Source of the DNA: Candidatus Doudnabacteria bacterium RIFCSPHIGHO2_02_FULL_46_11
GTDB taxonomy: Bacteria > Patescibacteriota > Doudnabacteria > UBA920 > 2-02-FULL-46-11
DNA length: 35,117 nt
Assembly (NCBI GenBank): GCA_001779955.1
Contig: MFES01000003.1
Span: forward strand, 11,348-46,464
Reading direction: 5' to 3'
Numbering within the stretch: the stretch's first letter is position 1; each line of letters opens with the position of its first letter. Below are positions 14,007-22,243 of this stretch, piece after piece. Under the pieces are notes generated by a model. It did not search any database, was not told where the DNA came from, and was given only the letters and a program-made list of their open reading frames with translations. Both the position numbers and the translations under genes were made by a program.

Positions 14007-15335
14007 TTAGCTCGGTAAAAAATTTTCTTCAACCTCTTTTATCGCCTCCTCAATACCGCTCTCCTCAACAAGTTGATCTAATCTGACCATAAATCCAGAG
14101 CCAAACGCTTTATTTAATCTTTCCCATAGCTCTTTCCACTTTGGAATCCTCTCGTCTCGCGGGACATCTGTTTTATAGTTCTCGAAGTAGGCTTCAACAA
14201 AGAGATTTTCGGGAATTTGTGCTTTTTCTGCCAACAGCCTAAATAATCTTATCTCTGAATTGTATGACATTGAGGCATTTGCGCCTAGCACCCTTTGCAT
14301 TAGATAATCGGTCAATGCCTCATTAAGCCAACGGAAACGAGGAGTATATTTCTCTGCAAGAGCTGGTGAATTCGGCTCCATAGGCACAAATCGCAAACCG
14401 ATTCTTTGATGGTTGGCATCTAGCATTTCAAATTCTCCAATCCTAATATCTTCAAAGGTCAGATTGCGGCCTACAATGGTTCTGCCAGACAAAGCGTGAA
14501 ATATCTCATGAACTATGTTTGATTTTAAATCACCCACGGTATATTCGGAAATTACTATTTCATTAGCCCAGATTCTGAATTCTCCGTTTATCTCTTCAAA
14601 AGCTGAAAGTAGCGGGTCTCGCATTTTAATCGATAAGCTATCAAGTCTGGGTAATACCTCTGGCTCTAAAGGAAGAACGCCCTTTTCTATGGCTTGACTG
14701 AGGTAAGCCCTAAGTTGAGGTACAAAAGTAGCTATAACTTTATTAAATTCTGCTGACTTTTTATTAAAAATATCCAGATGATTTCCTGCGATAGCAACCA
14801 ACGCCTCAAGTGATATGAGGGAGAAATTCTGGATAAATTCTCCGTATGCTTGTTCTTTATCATCCGAAGATACTATCTTCTCATTTTTAAGGATTAGAAG
14901 TAAGGCGGAGTTGGTAAAAATTTCTTCAAATAATTTTTTAACAAAAACTGACTTTGTTTGATCTTTCGATAAATCAGTAATAACATCTCGCATTTCTTGA
15001 ATATCTTCAGATAAGTAAATTTTATCGCTCTCGATAGATTTATCCAGCTCTTCCCGCTCTGCTCTGATTAGACTATAGGCAGGATTTCCCGCTTGAATTT
15101 GTTCTGCTATTGCTAACGAGGAATCTAACCGAGATACACGTTCAAATAAACGCCCGCCAAAAACTTCAAGGCCGTGCTGGTCTTTTAGTATTTCACTTGA
15201 TAGCTCCTGGCTTTCCTTATACTCCTGGGACGCTGCATCTACTTTCTTATAAGGCTCTTCTGGATTCACAGGGCCTCTAACAGGTCCTGAATCTAGATGT
15301 CCTAAAATATGGCTTGGTTCATTTAATCGTCGCAT
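14007..15335 (-). CDS. Putative gluzincin-like zinc metalloprotein, unrecognised family
   Basis: 442 residues, no signal peptide or membrane segment, so cytoplasmic. Residues 30-230 are helical and Glu/Lys-rich. A zinc-protease signature NIVHEIFHALSG gives HEXXH at His276-Glu277-His280, and RFRWLNEALTDYL supplies Glu339, about 59 residues later, as the likely third ligand (gluzincin arrangement HEXXH...E, as NEA in some M1/M4-like folds). I do not recognise the family. It sits between ymdB and rny, an otherwise conserved RNA-turnover pair, on the same strand, so it may be co-expressed with them. Peptidase activity is inferred from the motif alone. Confidence 0.85.
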   Translation of the reverse strand: MRRLNEPSHILGHLDSGPVRGPVNPEEPYKKVDAASQEYKESQELSSEILKDQHGLEVFGGRLFERVSRLDSSLAIAEQIQAGNPAYSLIRAEREELDKSIESDKIYLSEDIQEMRDVITDLSKDQTKSVFVKKLFEEIFTNSALLLILKNEKIVSSDDKEQAYGEFIQNFSLISLEALVAIAGNHLDIFNKKSAEFNKVIATFVPQLRAYLSQAIEKGVLPLEPEVLPRLDSLSIKMRDPLLSAFEEINGEFRIWANEIVISEYTVGDLKSNIVHEIFHALSGRTIVGRNLTFEDIRIGEFEMLDANHQRIGLRFVPMEPNSPALAEKYTPRFRWLNEALTDYLMQRVLGANASMSYNSEIRLFRLLAEKAQIPENLFVEAYFENYKTDVPRDERIPKWKELWERLNKAFGSGFMVRLDQLVEESGIEEAIKEVEENFLPS

Positions 15336-15374
15336 ATAATTTATTCGGCCTAGGCTGGCTCAGTGTATGGTTGA

Positions 15375-15508
15375 GCCTGCCCTTTGACAAAAGCGTCTCG
15401 CAGGGCTCGGCTGCTTGGTTTAAAGCAAAGCTTTAAAGCCGAGACCGAGAGAGAAGCAAAGTTTTCCGCTGGAGAAAACTTATGCTGTCTTTTGGAAAAG
15501 GTGCAGGC
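15375..15508. mobile_element. Inverted-repeat element downstream of rny (type 6, copy b)
   Basis: Inverted ends GCCTGCCCTTTGACAAAAG and CTTTTGGAAAAGGTGCAGGC. Inside are two hairpins, TTTAAAGC-AAA-GCTTTAAA and AAGTTTTC-CGCTGGA-GAAAACTT; the second corresponds in position to AAATTTC-AGAA-GAAATTT of the copy at 11204-11355. I could not find a clean target duplication here. Whether it is mobile or a structured RNA is open. Confidence 0.45.
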
Positions 15509-15513
15509 GAAAC

Positions 15514-17058
15514 CTATCGAGCGTATTCAATAACCCGTTTTTCCCGAATAACATTTACTTTGACCTCCCCCGGATACTTCATCTCATTCTCAATGCGGTT
15601 GGCTATGTCGCGCGCCATTTTGGTCGCGGCCCAGTCATCCACTTTATCCGGCACGACAAACACCCGTACTTCGCGGCCGGCCTGAACGGCATAGGTTTTC
15701 TCAACGCCTTCAAAGCTCTTGGCGATATTTTCAAGATCTTCCAAACGCTTAACGTAATTCTCAAAAGATTCACGCCGCGCGCCCGGGCGCGAACTCGAAA
15801 TCGCGTCAGCCACGTCAACAATTGCCGCTTCAACCGACAAGTGCTCTGATTTATGCTGTCCCACGTCAGTGTCGTAATGGTGGGACTCAATGGCGTTTAT
15901 AACGCGCGGATCCAAATTGAATTTCTCCGCAATTCTCCTGCCGATCTCAACATGCGTGCCTTCAATTTCCTGATCAATGGCCTTGCCGATGTCGTGCAAT
16001 AATGCGCCCTGTTTCGTGATATTTACGTCGGCACCCAGTTCCTCGGCCATTATCGTGGCAATCTTAGCCATTTCAACCGAATGCTGAAGAATGTTTTGCC
16101 CGTAAGAAGTGCGGAACTTCAAGCGTCCGACAAGCTGAATAAGCTTTGGCGGGAAATTAATGATACCCAGTTCCTGGACCGCTTCCTCGCCGGCCTCGCG
16201 GATCATTTCGGCTACCTCGTGCTTGGTTTTTTCATAAAGCTCCTCGATGCGGGCCGGGTGTATGCGTCCGTCTTTGAGTAATTTTTCCAAAGTCAGCTTA
16301 GCCACGTGGCGCCTTAAGGAATTAAAGCCGGAAATTAAAACGGTGTCCGGCGTGTCATCAACAATAATTTCAACGCCCATCAACTGCTCAAAAGCCTTGA
16401 TGTTTCGGCCTTCCTTGCCGATAATCCTGCCTTTCATTTCTTCACTTGGCAGTTGAATGGAGGTGGTGGTCATTTCCGCAGTAACGTCAGCCGCGACTCG
16501 CTCCATGGCCTGGGTGATTAAATCGCGAGCCTTTTTATCGGCGTCCTCGCGGGCCTGGACAATTAATTTTCGGGAAAGCCCGGTTAGTTCTTCCCGAACT
16601 TTTTGTTCAGTATTTTCCAAAAGGATATTTCTCGCTTCTTCTCTCGAAAGCGCTGCCACTTTTTCCAATTTTTCAACCTGCTCCTGTTTGAGACCTTCTA
16701 TTTCCTGGCGCGTCTGATCTAAAATTTTATTTTTTTCTTCCAGGGCTTGCTTCTCTCTCTCCAGACGATCCAACTTTTGATCAAGTTCCCCTTCGCGATT
16801 CTCGATGCGTGTTTGAGAACGCAAAATCTGCTGGCGGAATTCGGCCTCCTCTTTTTTAGCCGCCTCGGTAATAGCCAGAGCTCTTCCCTTAGCCTCAAGG
16901 ATTAATTCCTTTTCTTTGGAAGAAGCGTCCTCAAGCATCCTCTGTGCCTTGTTTTCGGCGCTGTTTATTTTGGTCGCAACCTGAATTCTCCTAATAAAAT
17001 AACCAGCAATTCCGCCAAGGATTACAGCTGGTATCAGAAATAATAAATCCGAACTCAT
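15514..17058 (-). CDS. rny: Ribonuclease Y
   Basis: Membrane-anchored endoribonuclease starting mRNA decay. 514 residues, the family size. N-terminal transmembrane segment LFLIPAVILGGIAGYFI, long coiled coil to about residue 195, KH domain (MKGRIIGKEGRNIKAFEQL, VLISGFNSLRRHVAKLTLE) and HD domain (LLHDIGKAIDQEIEGTHVEIG). The C-terminus ends at EYAR. The ATG at 17058 lies at the edge of an inverted-repeat leader (17058-17286): the A is contributed by the leader and TG by the repeated TGAG. A GTG at 17289-17291, beyond the leader, would be the pre-insertion start. It shares a strand with ymdB, its usual neighbour. Confidence 0.96.
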   Translation of the reverse strand: MSSDLLFLIPAVILGGIAGYFIRRIQVATKINSAENKAQRMLEDASSKEKELILEAKGRALAITEAAKKEEAEFRQQILRSQTRIENREGELDQKLDRLEREKQALEEKNKILDQTRQEIEGLKQEQVEKLEKVAALSREEARNILLENTEQKVREELTGLSRKLIVQAREDADKKARDLITQAMERVAADVTAEMTTTSIQLPSEEMKGRIIGKEGRNIKAFEQLMGVEIIVDDTPDTVLISGFNSLRRHVAKLTLEKLLKDGRIHPARIEELYEKTKHEVAEMIREAGEEAVQELGIINFPPKLIQLVGRLKFRTSYGQNILQHSVEMAKIATIMAEELGADVNITKQGALLHDIGKAIDQEIEGTHVEIGRRIAEKFNLDPRVINAIESHHYDTDVGQHKSEHLSVEAAIVDVADAISSSRPGARRESFENYVKRLEDLENIAKSFEGVEKTYAVQAGREVRVFVVPDKVDDWAATKMARDIANRIENEMKYPGEVKVNVIREKRVIEYAR

Positions 17059-17286
17059 AGACTAATTTCGAGTCTTTCGAGTTCGGAACTGCTAAGGTAT
17101 TGAATTTACGCGTAAAAACGCCCTATTTTAAGATATTAGGATACGTTTATATTTTTGGAATTTACAGAATTTACAAGCGAAAAGCTGTAATTTACCGGCA
17201 AACTGATCATAAAAGCGTTAAATTCAAGGAAACTCTGGCGTTCCGGGCTCGAAGATTTTCGATACTAAAAAATTAAATTAACTAAT
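17058..17286. mobile_element. Inverted-repeat leader of rny, possible start-codon element
   Basis: CTCA occurs on both sides (17054-17057 and 17287-17290). Internal inverted segments GAGTCTTTCGAGTTCGGAAC (17070-17089) and GTTCCGGGCTCGAAGATTTT (about 17239-17258) pair imperfectly. The ends (TAGACTAATTT... and ...AAATTAACTAAT) are only roughly complementary and differ from the CCCG-type termini, so membership in the start-codon element family is tentative. With the A/T-rich remainder up to 17373 this accounts for the 315-bp spacer; no gene seen. Confidence 0.4.
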
Positions 17287-17289
17287 CTC

Positions 17290-17319
17290 ACTATAAAACT
17301 TGAGACCCTGTTTTGTCAA
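17290..17319 (-). promoter_or_regulatory. Possible rny promoter
   Basis: Minus strand TTGACA (17314-17319), 18-nt spacer, TATAGT (17290-17295). It would produce a leader of about 225 nt that is essentially the inverted-repeat region 17058-17286. Confidence 0.5.
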
Positions 17320-17373
17320 CCACGACCGCAAAAACAGGCCCGACCTGAATCTACCCGGGTCTGACCTGTAGAA

Positions 17374-18177
17374 TTAATCTTCCCTTATCTTTACCGAGAA
17401 CTCCGGGTCATCGGCATATTGCAGGGCTTTATCAGTCACCAGATATTTAGCTTTAGCTTCAAGGAAAGGCAAGTCCGTATCGATTAAACCGAGGGAATAG
17501 GCTAGCTCGTCCGCTCGGGCAGGAAAAACATACTTCAAGCTGAAAGGCACCCGTTTGGGGGCAATTTTGTTGACGTGCTCAACAATATTATTACTGCAAT
17601 TGTTGGTTAAGGTGTTGTAAAACTCCGGCTTGTCTCTTAGCTGATTTGTTCTGCCGATCATATCGAGAAAAACCGATCTAATTTTTTCGGGTGTAGTTTT
17701 TACCGGATAAATATACACTCGATCTTTTCGATAGTTAGTCCTAAGCTTTACTACGTCCCGCTCATCAGCTATGACATACATCAATTCATATTGTTTGAAC
17801 AGGCCTTTAAACGGCGAATATTTTTCTCCCTTTTCTTTTCTAATTTCGATTGAGATACTAACGAATTGATTGCCGGAAAATTCGAAGCTTAAAAAGGTGT
17901 GGCCGGCATATTGACTGTCCCCGAACGGCTCGACAATGAAATAGACTTTTTCAAGTTTTGACAGGTCAAAAGTTTTATCGTAATAGGCTGGAATATAATC
18001 GTCGGCCGAAGTGTAAGTAAAATTACGGATATTATGAATACTCGCTAAATCCCCGTTTATCTCCGCATACGGCAAAACCGCCTGATCAGTATTCCAGTCC
18101 CGATCGTTAGAAGGCTTCTTAAACAAAAATCCAACCATAACAAGCAACGCCGCTAATACTAAAATCTTAAGATACAT
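17374..18177 (-). CDS. DUF4105 (Lnb N-terminal periplasmic-like) protein, membrane-anchored
   Basis: 267 residues. One N-terminal transmembrane segment (ILVLAALLVMVGFLF), then a DUF4105-type domain facing outside: GHTFLSFEFSGNQFVSISIE, KEKGEKYSPFKGLFKQYEL, ERDVVKLRTNYRKDRVYIYP and NTLTNNCSNNIVEHVNK. The invariant NNC and preceding His (AGHTF) suggest a thiol active site in the NlpC/P60-like superfamily, but biochemical function of this domain family is not established. It is leaderless: an extended -10 (TGCTATACT, 18184-18192) ends 6 nt before the ATG. The gene upstream is the large secreted Ig/PKD protein, whose terminator overlaps this promoter. Confidence 0.88.
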   Translation of the reverse strand: MYLKILVLAALLVMVGFLFKKPSNDRDWNTDQAVLPYAEINGDLASIHNIRNFTYTSADDYIPAYYDKTFDLSKLEKVYFIVEPFGDSQYAGHTFLSFEFSGNQFVSISIEIRKEKGEKYSPFKGLFKQYELMYVIADERDVVKLRTNYRKDRVYIYPVKTTPEKIRSVFLDMIGRTNQLRDKPEFYNTLTNNCSNNIVEHVNKIAPKRVPFSLKYVFPARADELAYSLGLIDTDLPFLEAKAKYLVTDKALQYADDPEFSVKIRED

Positions 18178-18183
18178 ATTTTC

Positions 18184-18192
18184 AGTATAGCA
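18184..18192 (-). promoter_or_regulatory. Extended -10 for a leaderless DUF4105 transcript
   Basis: TGCTATACT on the minus strand, 6 nt before ATG 18177. It overlaps the terminator arm of the upstream gene (18192-18215). No -35 is evident. Confidence 0.6.
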
Positions 18193-18215
18193 AAAACGGC
18201 CTTGCGGCCGTTTTT
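18192..18215. terminator. Perfect terminator after the Ig/PKD surface-protein gene
   Basis: AAAAACGGCC-TTGC-GGCCGTTTTT, a 10-bp perfect stem with T-runs on both strands. Confidence 0.92.
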
Positions 18216-18222
18216 CAAATAA

Positions 18223-20139
18223 TTATTTTTTTACTTCCATTGTCGGCCCTAGCGGTAAGGCAAGATCGTGCTGATTGGCAGGTACAAGATCTTCCCACTT
18301 ATTACCCCAGGAAAGAAAGACTTCGGGTGTGGGGTGAGGATAACGTATATCTTTGCCGATATAGTAAACCGTGCCGTTATCAACTACCACCGAACCGCGC
18401 GGATGTCGCTCATTAGTATTAGTCAAAGCTGATCCCGTGCCCATGAAGGAGACATCCGCGGAAATGGCATTTGAAAACTTATAGCCAAAACCAAGAAAAG
18501 TCGAGGCTAGATTGAAGGGACGTTTGTAACCTTCATCAATATAGTAAATAGTGCCTCGATCATTAACCAAAGCCCCATCCTTAGGTGTAACTTTCTCGCC
18601 TACCATTAAGGCGCGGTCCGTCTCGGTCGCTGGCCTAACCTTATCAAAACTATAACCGCGTGATTTAAATATACCTGCGGAGTTAAAGGGCTTGCGCAAA
18701 TTATATTCTATTTTATATATTGTGCCGTTATCATTAATCAAATCCCCTTCTTTAGGCTGGACTTCGGGATTGGTGCTTTTGCCAAAAATTGTACTAAAAA
18801 CTTTAACCTCGATCGATTTACTGGATGACTTACCCAAAGAATCTGTCGCGGTGACAGTAACAATGTATGTTCCGGGGGTTTGCCAACTATGATAAATCGA
18901 ATATCCGCTCTCTATTGCTTTGCTCGCCTTGGGCGACCCATCTCCCCAATCATACGTGTAATTGATGTAATAACCAGGATTGGAAGCAGAGGATTTACCA
19001 TAAGCTATTGCATTATATAAATTACTCTGGCCCATGTTTACACTGGTCGGACCTGTAATAACAGGCTCACTTAAGGTGTAAGCGGTGCTGGCCTCTTTTA
19101 CCTTAAGGGTTAAATAACCTGCATAGCCGACCGTATCGCAAACGTTCGTCGCTGAAGTACCAATACAACCCGGATCTCTAATTACAACATAGATATTGTA
19201 AGTTCCGCCTTGAGTAGGTGTACCGATCAAAGTAAATCTGCCTTCACCTGTACCAGGAGTAAGAAGACCAGTAAGTATGCTTTTGCCGTCGCCGAAACCA
19301 ATACCCACCGGTAAAGATTGTAAAACAACATCTAACGCGCCTGGGCCGTAATAACGATAATCAAAATTGGCCAAATAATAATTACCAACCGTGGCATCGG
19401 GTAATGATGATGTCAGCGGCGTGATATTGTACTGCTGACTCGTATTCTCGTTAATTTTTATTGTGTAATATTTCGTATAAAGAAGATGACCTCCGTCTTC
19501 AAAAGTTAAACTCACCGAATAAGTGCCCGCTTGAGTAGGAGTTCCGGTTAAATATATTGCGCCGCCATACAAAATTCCTATGACTGAGCTTGGACTGCTG
19601 GCACCGCCAGTTGTAAGACCGGGAGGCAAGCCATAAAAATAAGCATTAAGAGCAATGCTTCCATTATATGCAAAATTAATTGGCGCCGAATAATATGTAC
19701 CGACTTTACCATCAGGCAAAGATTGGGTACTAATATCTACACTCGCTGGAACTCCGACAATAAAATTAAACCATTTGGTCACCTGATTTGTACCAGGACC
19801 TTCTTCTAAAGTTAAAGAAATATTATAGCTCCCCGCCTGGGTTGGCGTACCTCTTATACTTACATATTTCTGTATGCCGGGAAGTATGCCTATGGTTGTG
19901 TTAGGGCTGCTAGCGCTCCCAGTAGTAATGCCGGCGGGTAAACCAGTAAAATAAGCGTTTAAAGCATATTGGCCCTCATAGGTAAAAGTTATGTCGGTCG
20001 AATAATACTGTCCGGCCATGGCATTAGGGAGATATGTGGGAGAAATAGAGATAGCTCCGGCAGCCTGAGCGGGTTTAATAAAAATAAAACCGCTAAACAT
20101 CAGTGCGGCAATAAGCAGTTGCGAAATTAACTTTTTCAT
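18223..20139 (-). CDS. Secreted surface protein with putative Ig, PKD and GT-YYI-RPF repeats
   Basis: 638 residues. Sec signal peptide MKKLISQLLIAALMFSGFIF ending AQA-A. Then three putative-Ig (He_PIG-like) repeats of about 95 residues, each with YYS/YLA...F.Y.G..AL...LP.G and GTPTQAG/GGTYN (about 30-350). A PKD domain follows (YDWGDGSPKASK and PGTYIVTVTATDS, about 355-450). The C-terminal 180 residues hold three copies of a motif D-GTIYYI-RPF-F-GY (DNGTIYKIEYNLRKPF, DRGTIYYIDEGYKRPF, DNGTVYYIGKDIRYPH), a repeat I have seen in many Patescibacteria surface proteins. There is no LPxTG or C-terminal anchor, so it is released or bound non-covalently. Adhesion or cell-cell contact is inference. 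Own promoter at 20171-20198. Confidence 0.88.
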   Translation of the reverse strand: MKKLISQLLIAALMFSGFIFIKPAQAAGAISISPTYLPNAMAGQYYSTDITFTYEGQYALNAYFTGLPAGITTGSASSPNTTIGILPGIQKYVSIRGTPTQAGSYNISLTLEEGPGTNQVTKWFNFIVGVPASVDISTQSLPDGKVGTYYSAPINFAYNGSIALNAYFYGLPPGLTTGGASSPSSVIGILYGGAIYLTGTPTQAGTYSVSLTFEDGGHLLYTKYYTIKINENTSQQYNITPLTSSLPDATVGNYYLANFDYRYYGPGALDVVLQSLPVGIGFGDGKSILTGLLTPGTGEGRFTLIGTPTQGGTYNIYVVIRDPGCIGTSATNVCDTVGYAGYLTLKVKEASTAYTLSEPVITGPTSVNMGQSNLYNAIAYGKSSASNPGYYINYTYDWGDGSPKASKAIESGYSIYHSWQTPGTYIVTVTATDSLGKSSSKSIEVKVFSTIFGKSTNPEVQPKEGDLINDNGTIYKIEYNLRKPFNSAGIFKSRGYSFDKVRPATETDRALMVGEKVTPKDGALVNDRGTIYYIDEGYKRPFNLASTFLGFGYKFSNAISADVSFMGTGSALTNTNERHPRGSVVVDNGTVYYIGKDIRYPHPTPEVFLSWGNKWEDLVPANQHDLALPLGPTMEVKK

Positions 20140-20170
20140 TATTTTAAGAAACCTTAATAATCCTATATAT

Positions 20171-20198
20171 ATTATAGCACTAGAACCCCCCCCGTCAA
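20171..20198 (-). promoter_or_regulatory. Promoter of the Ig/PKD surface-protein gene
   Basis: Minus strand TTGACG (20193-20198), 16-nt spacer including a G-run, TATAAT (20171-20176) with extended -10 TGC. The leader to ATG 20139 is about 25 nt. Confidence 0.75.
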
Positions 20199-20214
20199 TG
20201 TCAAATCCCCGTGA

Positions 20215-20243
20215 TTGACACGAATATAACCGTTGTATATACT
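20215..20243 (+). promoter_or_regulatory. Consensus promoter of the toxin-antitoxin operon
   Basis: TTGACA (20215-20220), 17-nt spacer, TATACT (20238-20243). Back to back with the surface-protein promoter. Autoregulation by the antitoxin is usual in the family; I did not identify an operator. Confidence 0.8.
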
Positions 20244-20267
20244 TTAGTTATCATTAATATATTGACT

Positions 20268-20543
20268 ATGAAAACAGTTCTAAACGTAAAAACTGATGTT
20301 GAAGTGAAAAAGGAAGCGCAAAAAACCGCTAAAGAGTTAGGCGTGCCTTTAAGCATGGTGGTTAACGCCTACTTAAAGCAGTTTATTCGAGATAAAGAAC
20401 TTTCTATTTCCATAGCTCCAAGAATGACACCTGCCTTGGAGAGGATTATTGGTAGAGCCGAAAAAGACTTGCGAGCAAACCGAAACATCTCCCCCATTTT
20501 TTCCGACCCTGAAAAAATGGATGAATACTTAGGCTCATTATGA
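20268..20543 (+). CDS. RelB/DinJ-family antitoxin
   Basis: 91 residues from ATG 20268. An N-terminal ribbon-helix-helix DNA-binding segment (TVLNVKTDVEVKKEAQKTAKELGVP, split beta strand then helix, with LSMVVNAYLKQFI as the second helix) is followed by a toxin-binding tail (SDPEKMDEYLGSL). A GTG at 20211 extends the frame but lies inside the -35 region, so 20268 is the start. Its last codons overlap the toxin ATG by 4 nt (ATGA), the usual coupling. In the family the antitoxin neutralises the toxin and represses its own promoter. Confidence 0.9.
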   Translation: MKTVLNVKTDVEVKKEAQKTAKELGVPLSMVVNAYLKQFIRDKELSISIAPRMTPALERIIGRAEKDLRANRNISPIFSDPEKMDEYLGSL

Positions 20544-20800
20544 AGATAATTTTTCATAAAAACTTTGAGAAAAACTACGCGCGGCTGACCAGCGCTCAAA
20601 AAGAGAAATTTAAAAACCGGAAAAACATTTTCCTTAGCAACCAGTTTGACCCGATTTTACGAAACCATGCTCTTTCCGGTAGATATGAAGGATACCGAAG
20701 CATCAGCATTACCGGAGACCTGCGGGTAATATATATGTTGATTAATGAAACAACGGCTTTTTTCGTTGATATAGACAGCCACAGCAATCTTTACCGTTAA
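20540..20800 (+). CDS. YafQ/RelE-family mRNA interferase toxin
   Basis: 86 residues. Matches the YafQ branch of the RelE superfamily: FHKNFEKNYARL at the N-terminus, NHALSGRYEGYRSISITGDLRVIY in the core and FVDIDSHSNLYR at the end. Family members cut mRNA in the ribosomal A site; the conserved GDLRVIY arginine and the C-terminal His/Tyr are present, so it is probably active. YafQ usually has GTHSELY at the end; here it is DSHSNLY, a small change. Translationally coupled to the antitoxin. The operon ends near the 38-bp palindrome at 20835-20872. Confidence 0.92.
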   Translation: MKIIFHKNFEKNYARLTSAQKEKFKNRKNIFLSNQFDPILRNHALSGRYEGYRSISITGDLRVIYMLINETTAFFVDIDSHSNLYR

Positions 20801-20834
20801 ATAACGCGTGCTGTTCTAAATCCTTTGCTGCATC

Positions 20835-20872
20835 TTATCACATTTTCCTCCGATCGGAGGTCGTTGTGATAA
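20835..20872. repeat. 38-bp TTATCACA palindrome
   Basis: TTATCACA...CCTCCGATCGGAGG...TGTGATAA, with the same length and centre as 8969-9006. It lies between the convergent toxin and rplS genes and may serve as the plus-strand end structure of the toxin-antitoxin transcript. Confidence 0.88.
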
Positions 20873-20873
20873 T

Positions 20874-20895
20874 AAAAAAGCCCGCTCATGCGGGC
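20874..20895 (-). terminator. rplS terminator
   Basis: GCCCGC-TCAT-GCGGGC hairpin (20880-20895) followed on the minus strand by six T residues (20874-20879). Confidence 0.9.
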
Positions 20896-20909
20896 ATTAA
20901 AATTCATAA

Positions 20910-21278
20910 CTATTTTGCGGTTTTATTCTTTCTCACTCTTGGCGCGGAACCGGCGCGCTCGCGCACATAATAGAGCTTGGCCTGCCTGACCGGCTGACTT
21001 TTTACCACTTCGATCTTTTCGATATTTGGGCTGTGCAAAGGGAAAATACGCTCTACGCCAACACCAGAAGCAATTTTTCGAACCATGAAAGTTCCGTTCA
21101 CGCCATGGCCATGTTTACGGGCAATAACCAAACCTTCAAAAATCTGTACACGCTCCCGCGTCTTGCCGGCATCACTCGTTTCCTTGATTCGCTGGTGAAC
21201 GCGAACAACGTCGCCCGGGGAAAAATCAGGTAAATCTTTTTTAAGTTTTTCAGAATTGATGCTTAAAATTCTCGGCAT
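20910..21278 (-). CDS. rplS: 50S ribosomal protein L19
   Basis: 122 residues, normal length. Family motifs: FSPGDVVRVHQRIKE, RVQIFEGLVIARKHG, FMVRKIASGVGVERIFPLHSP, KSQPVRQAKLYYVRER. L19 sits at the 30S-50S interface. In many bacteria it follows trmD directly; here two DedA-like genes and rluD separate them but all are on one strand. The Lys-rich tail ends KNKTAK. Terminator directly downstream. Confidence 0.97.
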   Translation of the reverse strand: MPRILSINSEKLKKDLPDFSPGDVVRVHQRIKETSDAGKTRERVQIFEGLVIARKHGHGVNGTFMVRKIASGVGVERIFPLHSPNIEKIEVVKSQPVRQAKLYYVRERAGSAPRVRKNKTAK

Positions 21279-21313
21279 ATTGCAAATTCAAAATTTAAAA
21301 ATGAAATGTAAAA

Positions 21314-22243
21314 TTAACTTTCAATTTTCTGAAGGCTATTAAGAAAATCTTGCAGGTCGGCAGGCAATTCGCTCTCTAAATCGAGCATTGTTCCGTTTGG
21401 CAAACGAAAGGCCAACCGCTTGGCGTGAAGAAACTGCCTGGCTGGGCCCGCTTTCTTGGTTTTTTCATCTGCGCTGTAAAGGCTATCGCCTGCGACGGGG
21501 TGGCCAAGTGAAGCAAAGTGAACGCGTATCTGGTGCGTTCGGCCTGTATGCAATATTACACGAACTAAACTATAAAAGTCAATCCCGTCCGAATCCTCAA
21601 AATAACCAAGAACCCTATACTCGGTTTTGGCCGCCTTACCTTCTGCAGAAACCTCAACTCTCCTTCTTTCCGGCACGAGCCTAAGCGGTTTTTCAATCAC
21701 CCCGAACTTTGGCTCAAGCCTCCCAAAAACAAGCGTTTCATATTCTTTGGCAATCAGACGTTTTTCAAAAAGCGCCTTCCCGTATTCAAACGATTTTTCG
21801 TTCTTGGCAATAAGCATCAGCCCGGAGGTACCCTTATCCAATCTATGTATTATCCCCGGCCGAAACTCGTGGCCCAAGCCTTGTATTTGAGGATACTCTC
21901 CCAAAAGAGCATTAGCTAAGGTGCCAGTTGTAACATTGGCCCCGGGATGCACCACCAAACCCGCGGGCTTGTCTATAACCAAAAAGTCGTCGTCTTCGTA
22001 TATCTTCTTTAAGCTAATATTTTCAGCCTTTAGCTTAAACGGTTTAGTGTCAATTTCAATTTCAATGAGATTGCCCGCGGCCACGATAAAACTCGGATCA
22101 ATATTTTTTGGGCCGTTAACATAAACTTTCCCACCGAGAATTGCTCGCTTAACTTTTTCGCGCGAAACTTCGCTAATCTGCCCTTTTAAAAAAACATCCA
22201 GCCGCTGACCAGCCGCCTCTTTAGTAACTTCGAATTTAATCAT
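21314..22243 (-). CDS. rluD: RluA/RluD-family 23S rRNA pseudouridine synthase
   Basis: 309 residues. N-terminal S4 RNA-binding domain (QRLDVFLKGQISEVSREKVK, about 13-60), then the catalytic domain with DDFLVIDKPAGLVVHPG and the RluA signature GIIHRLDKGTSGL, in which Asp136 is the catalytic nucleophile, and RTHQIRVHFASLGHPVAGDSLY. RluD isomerises uridines in helix 69 of 23S rRNA; RluC-like specificity cannot be excluded by eye. The gene overlaps the following... i.e. upstream DedA gene (stop at 22236) by 8 nt, so translation is coupled. Confidence 0.94.
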   Translation of the reverse strand: MIKFEVTKEAAGQRLDVFLKGQISEVSREKVKRAILGGKVYVNGPKNIDPSFIVAAGNLIEIEIDTKPFKLKAENISLKKIYEDDDFLVIDKPAGLVVHPGANVTTGTLANALLGEYPQIQGLGHEFRPGIIHRLDKGTSGLMLIAKNEKSFEYGKALFEKRLIAKEYETLVFGRLEPKFGVIEKPLRLVPERRRVEVSAEGKAAKTEYRVLGYFEDSDGIDFYSLVRVILHTGRTHQIRVHFASLGHPVAGDSLYSADEKTKKAGPARQFLHAKRLAFRLPNGTMLDLESELPADLQDFLNSLQKIES

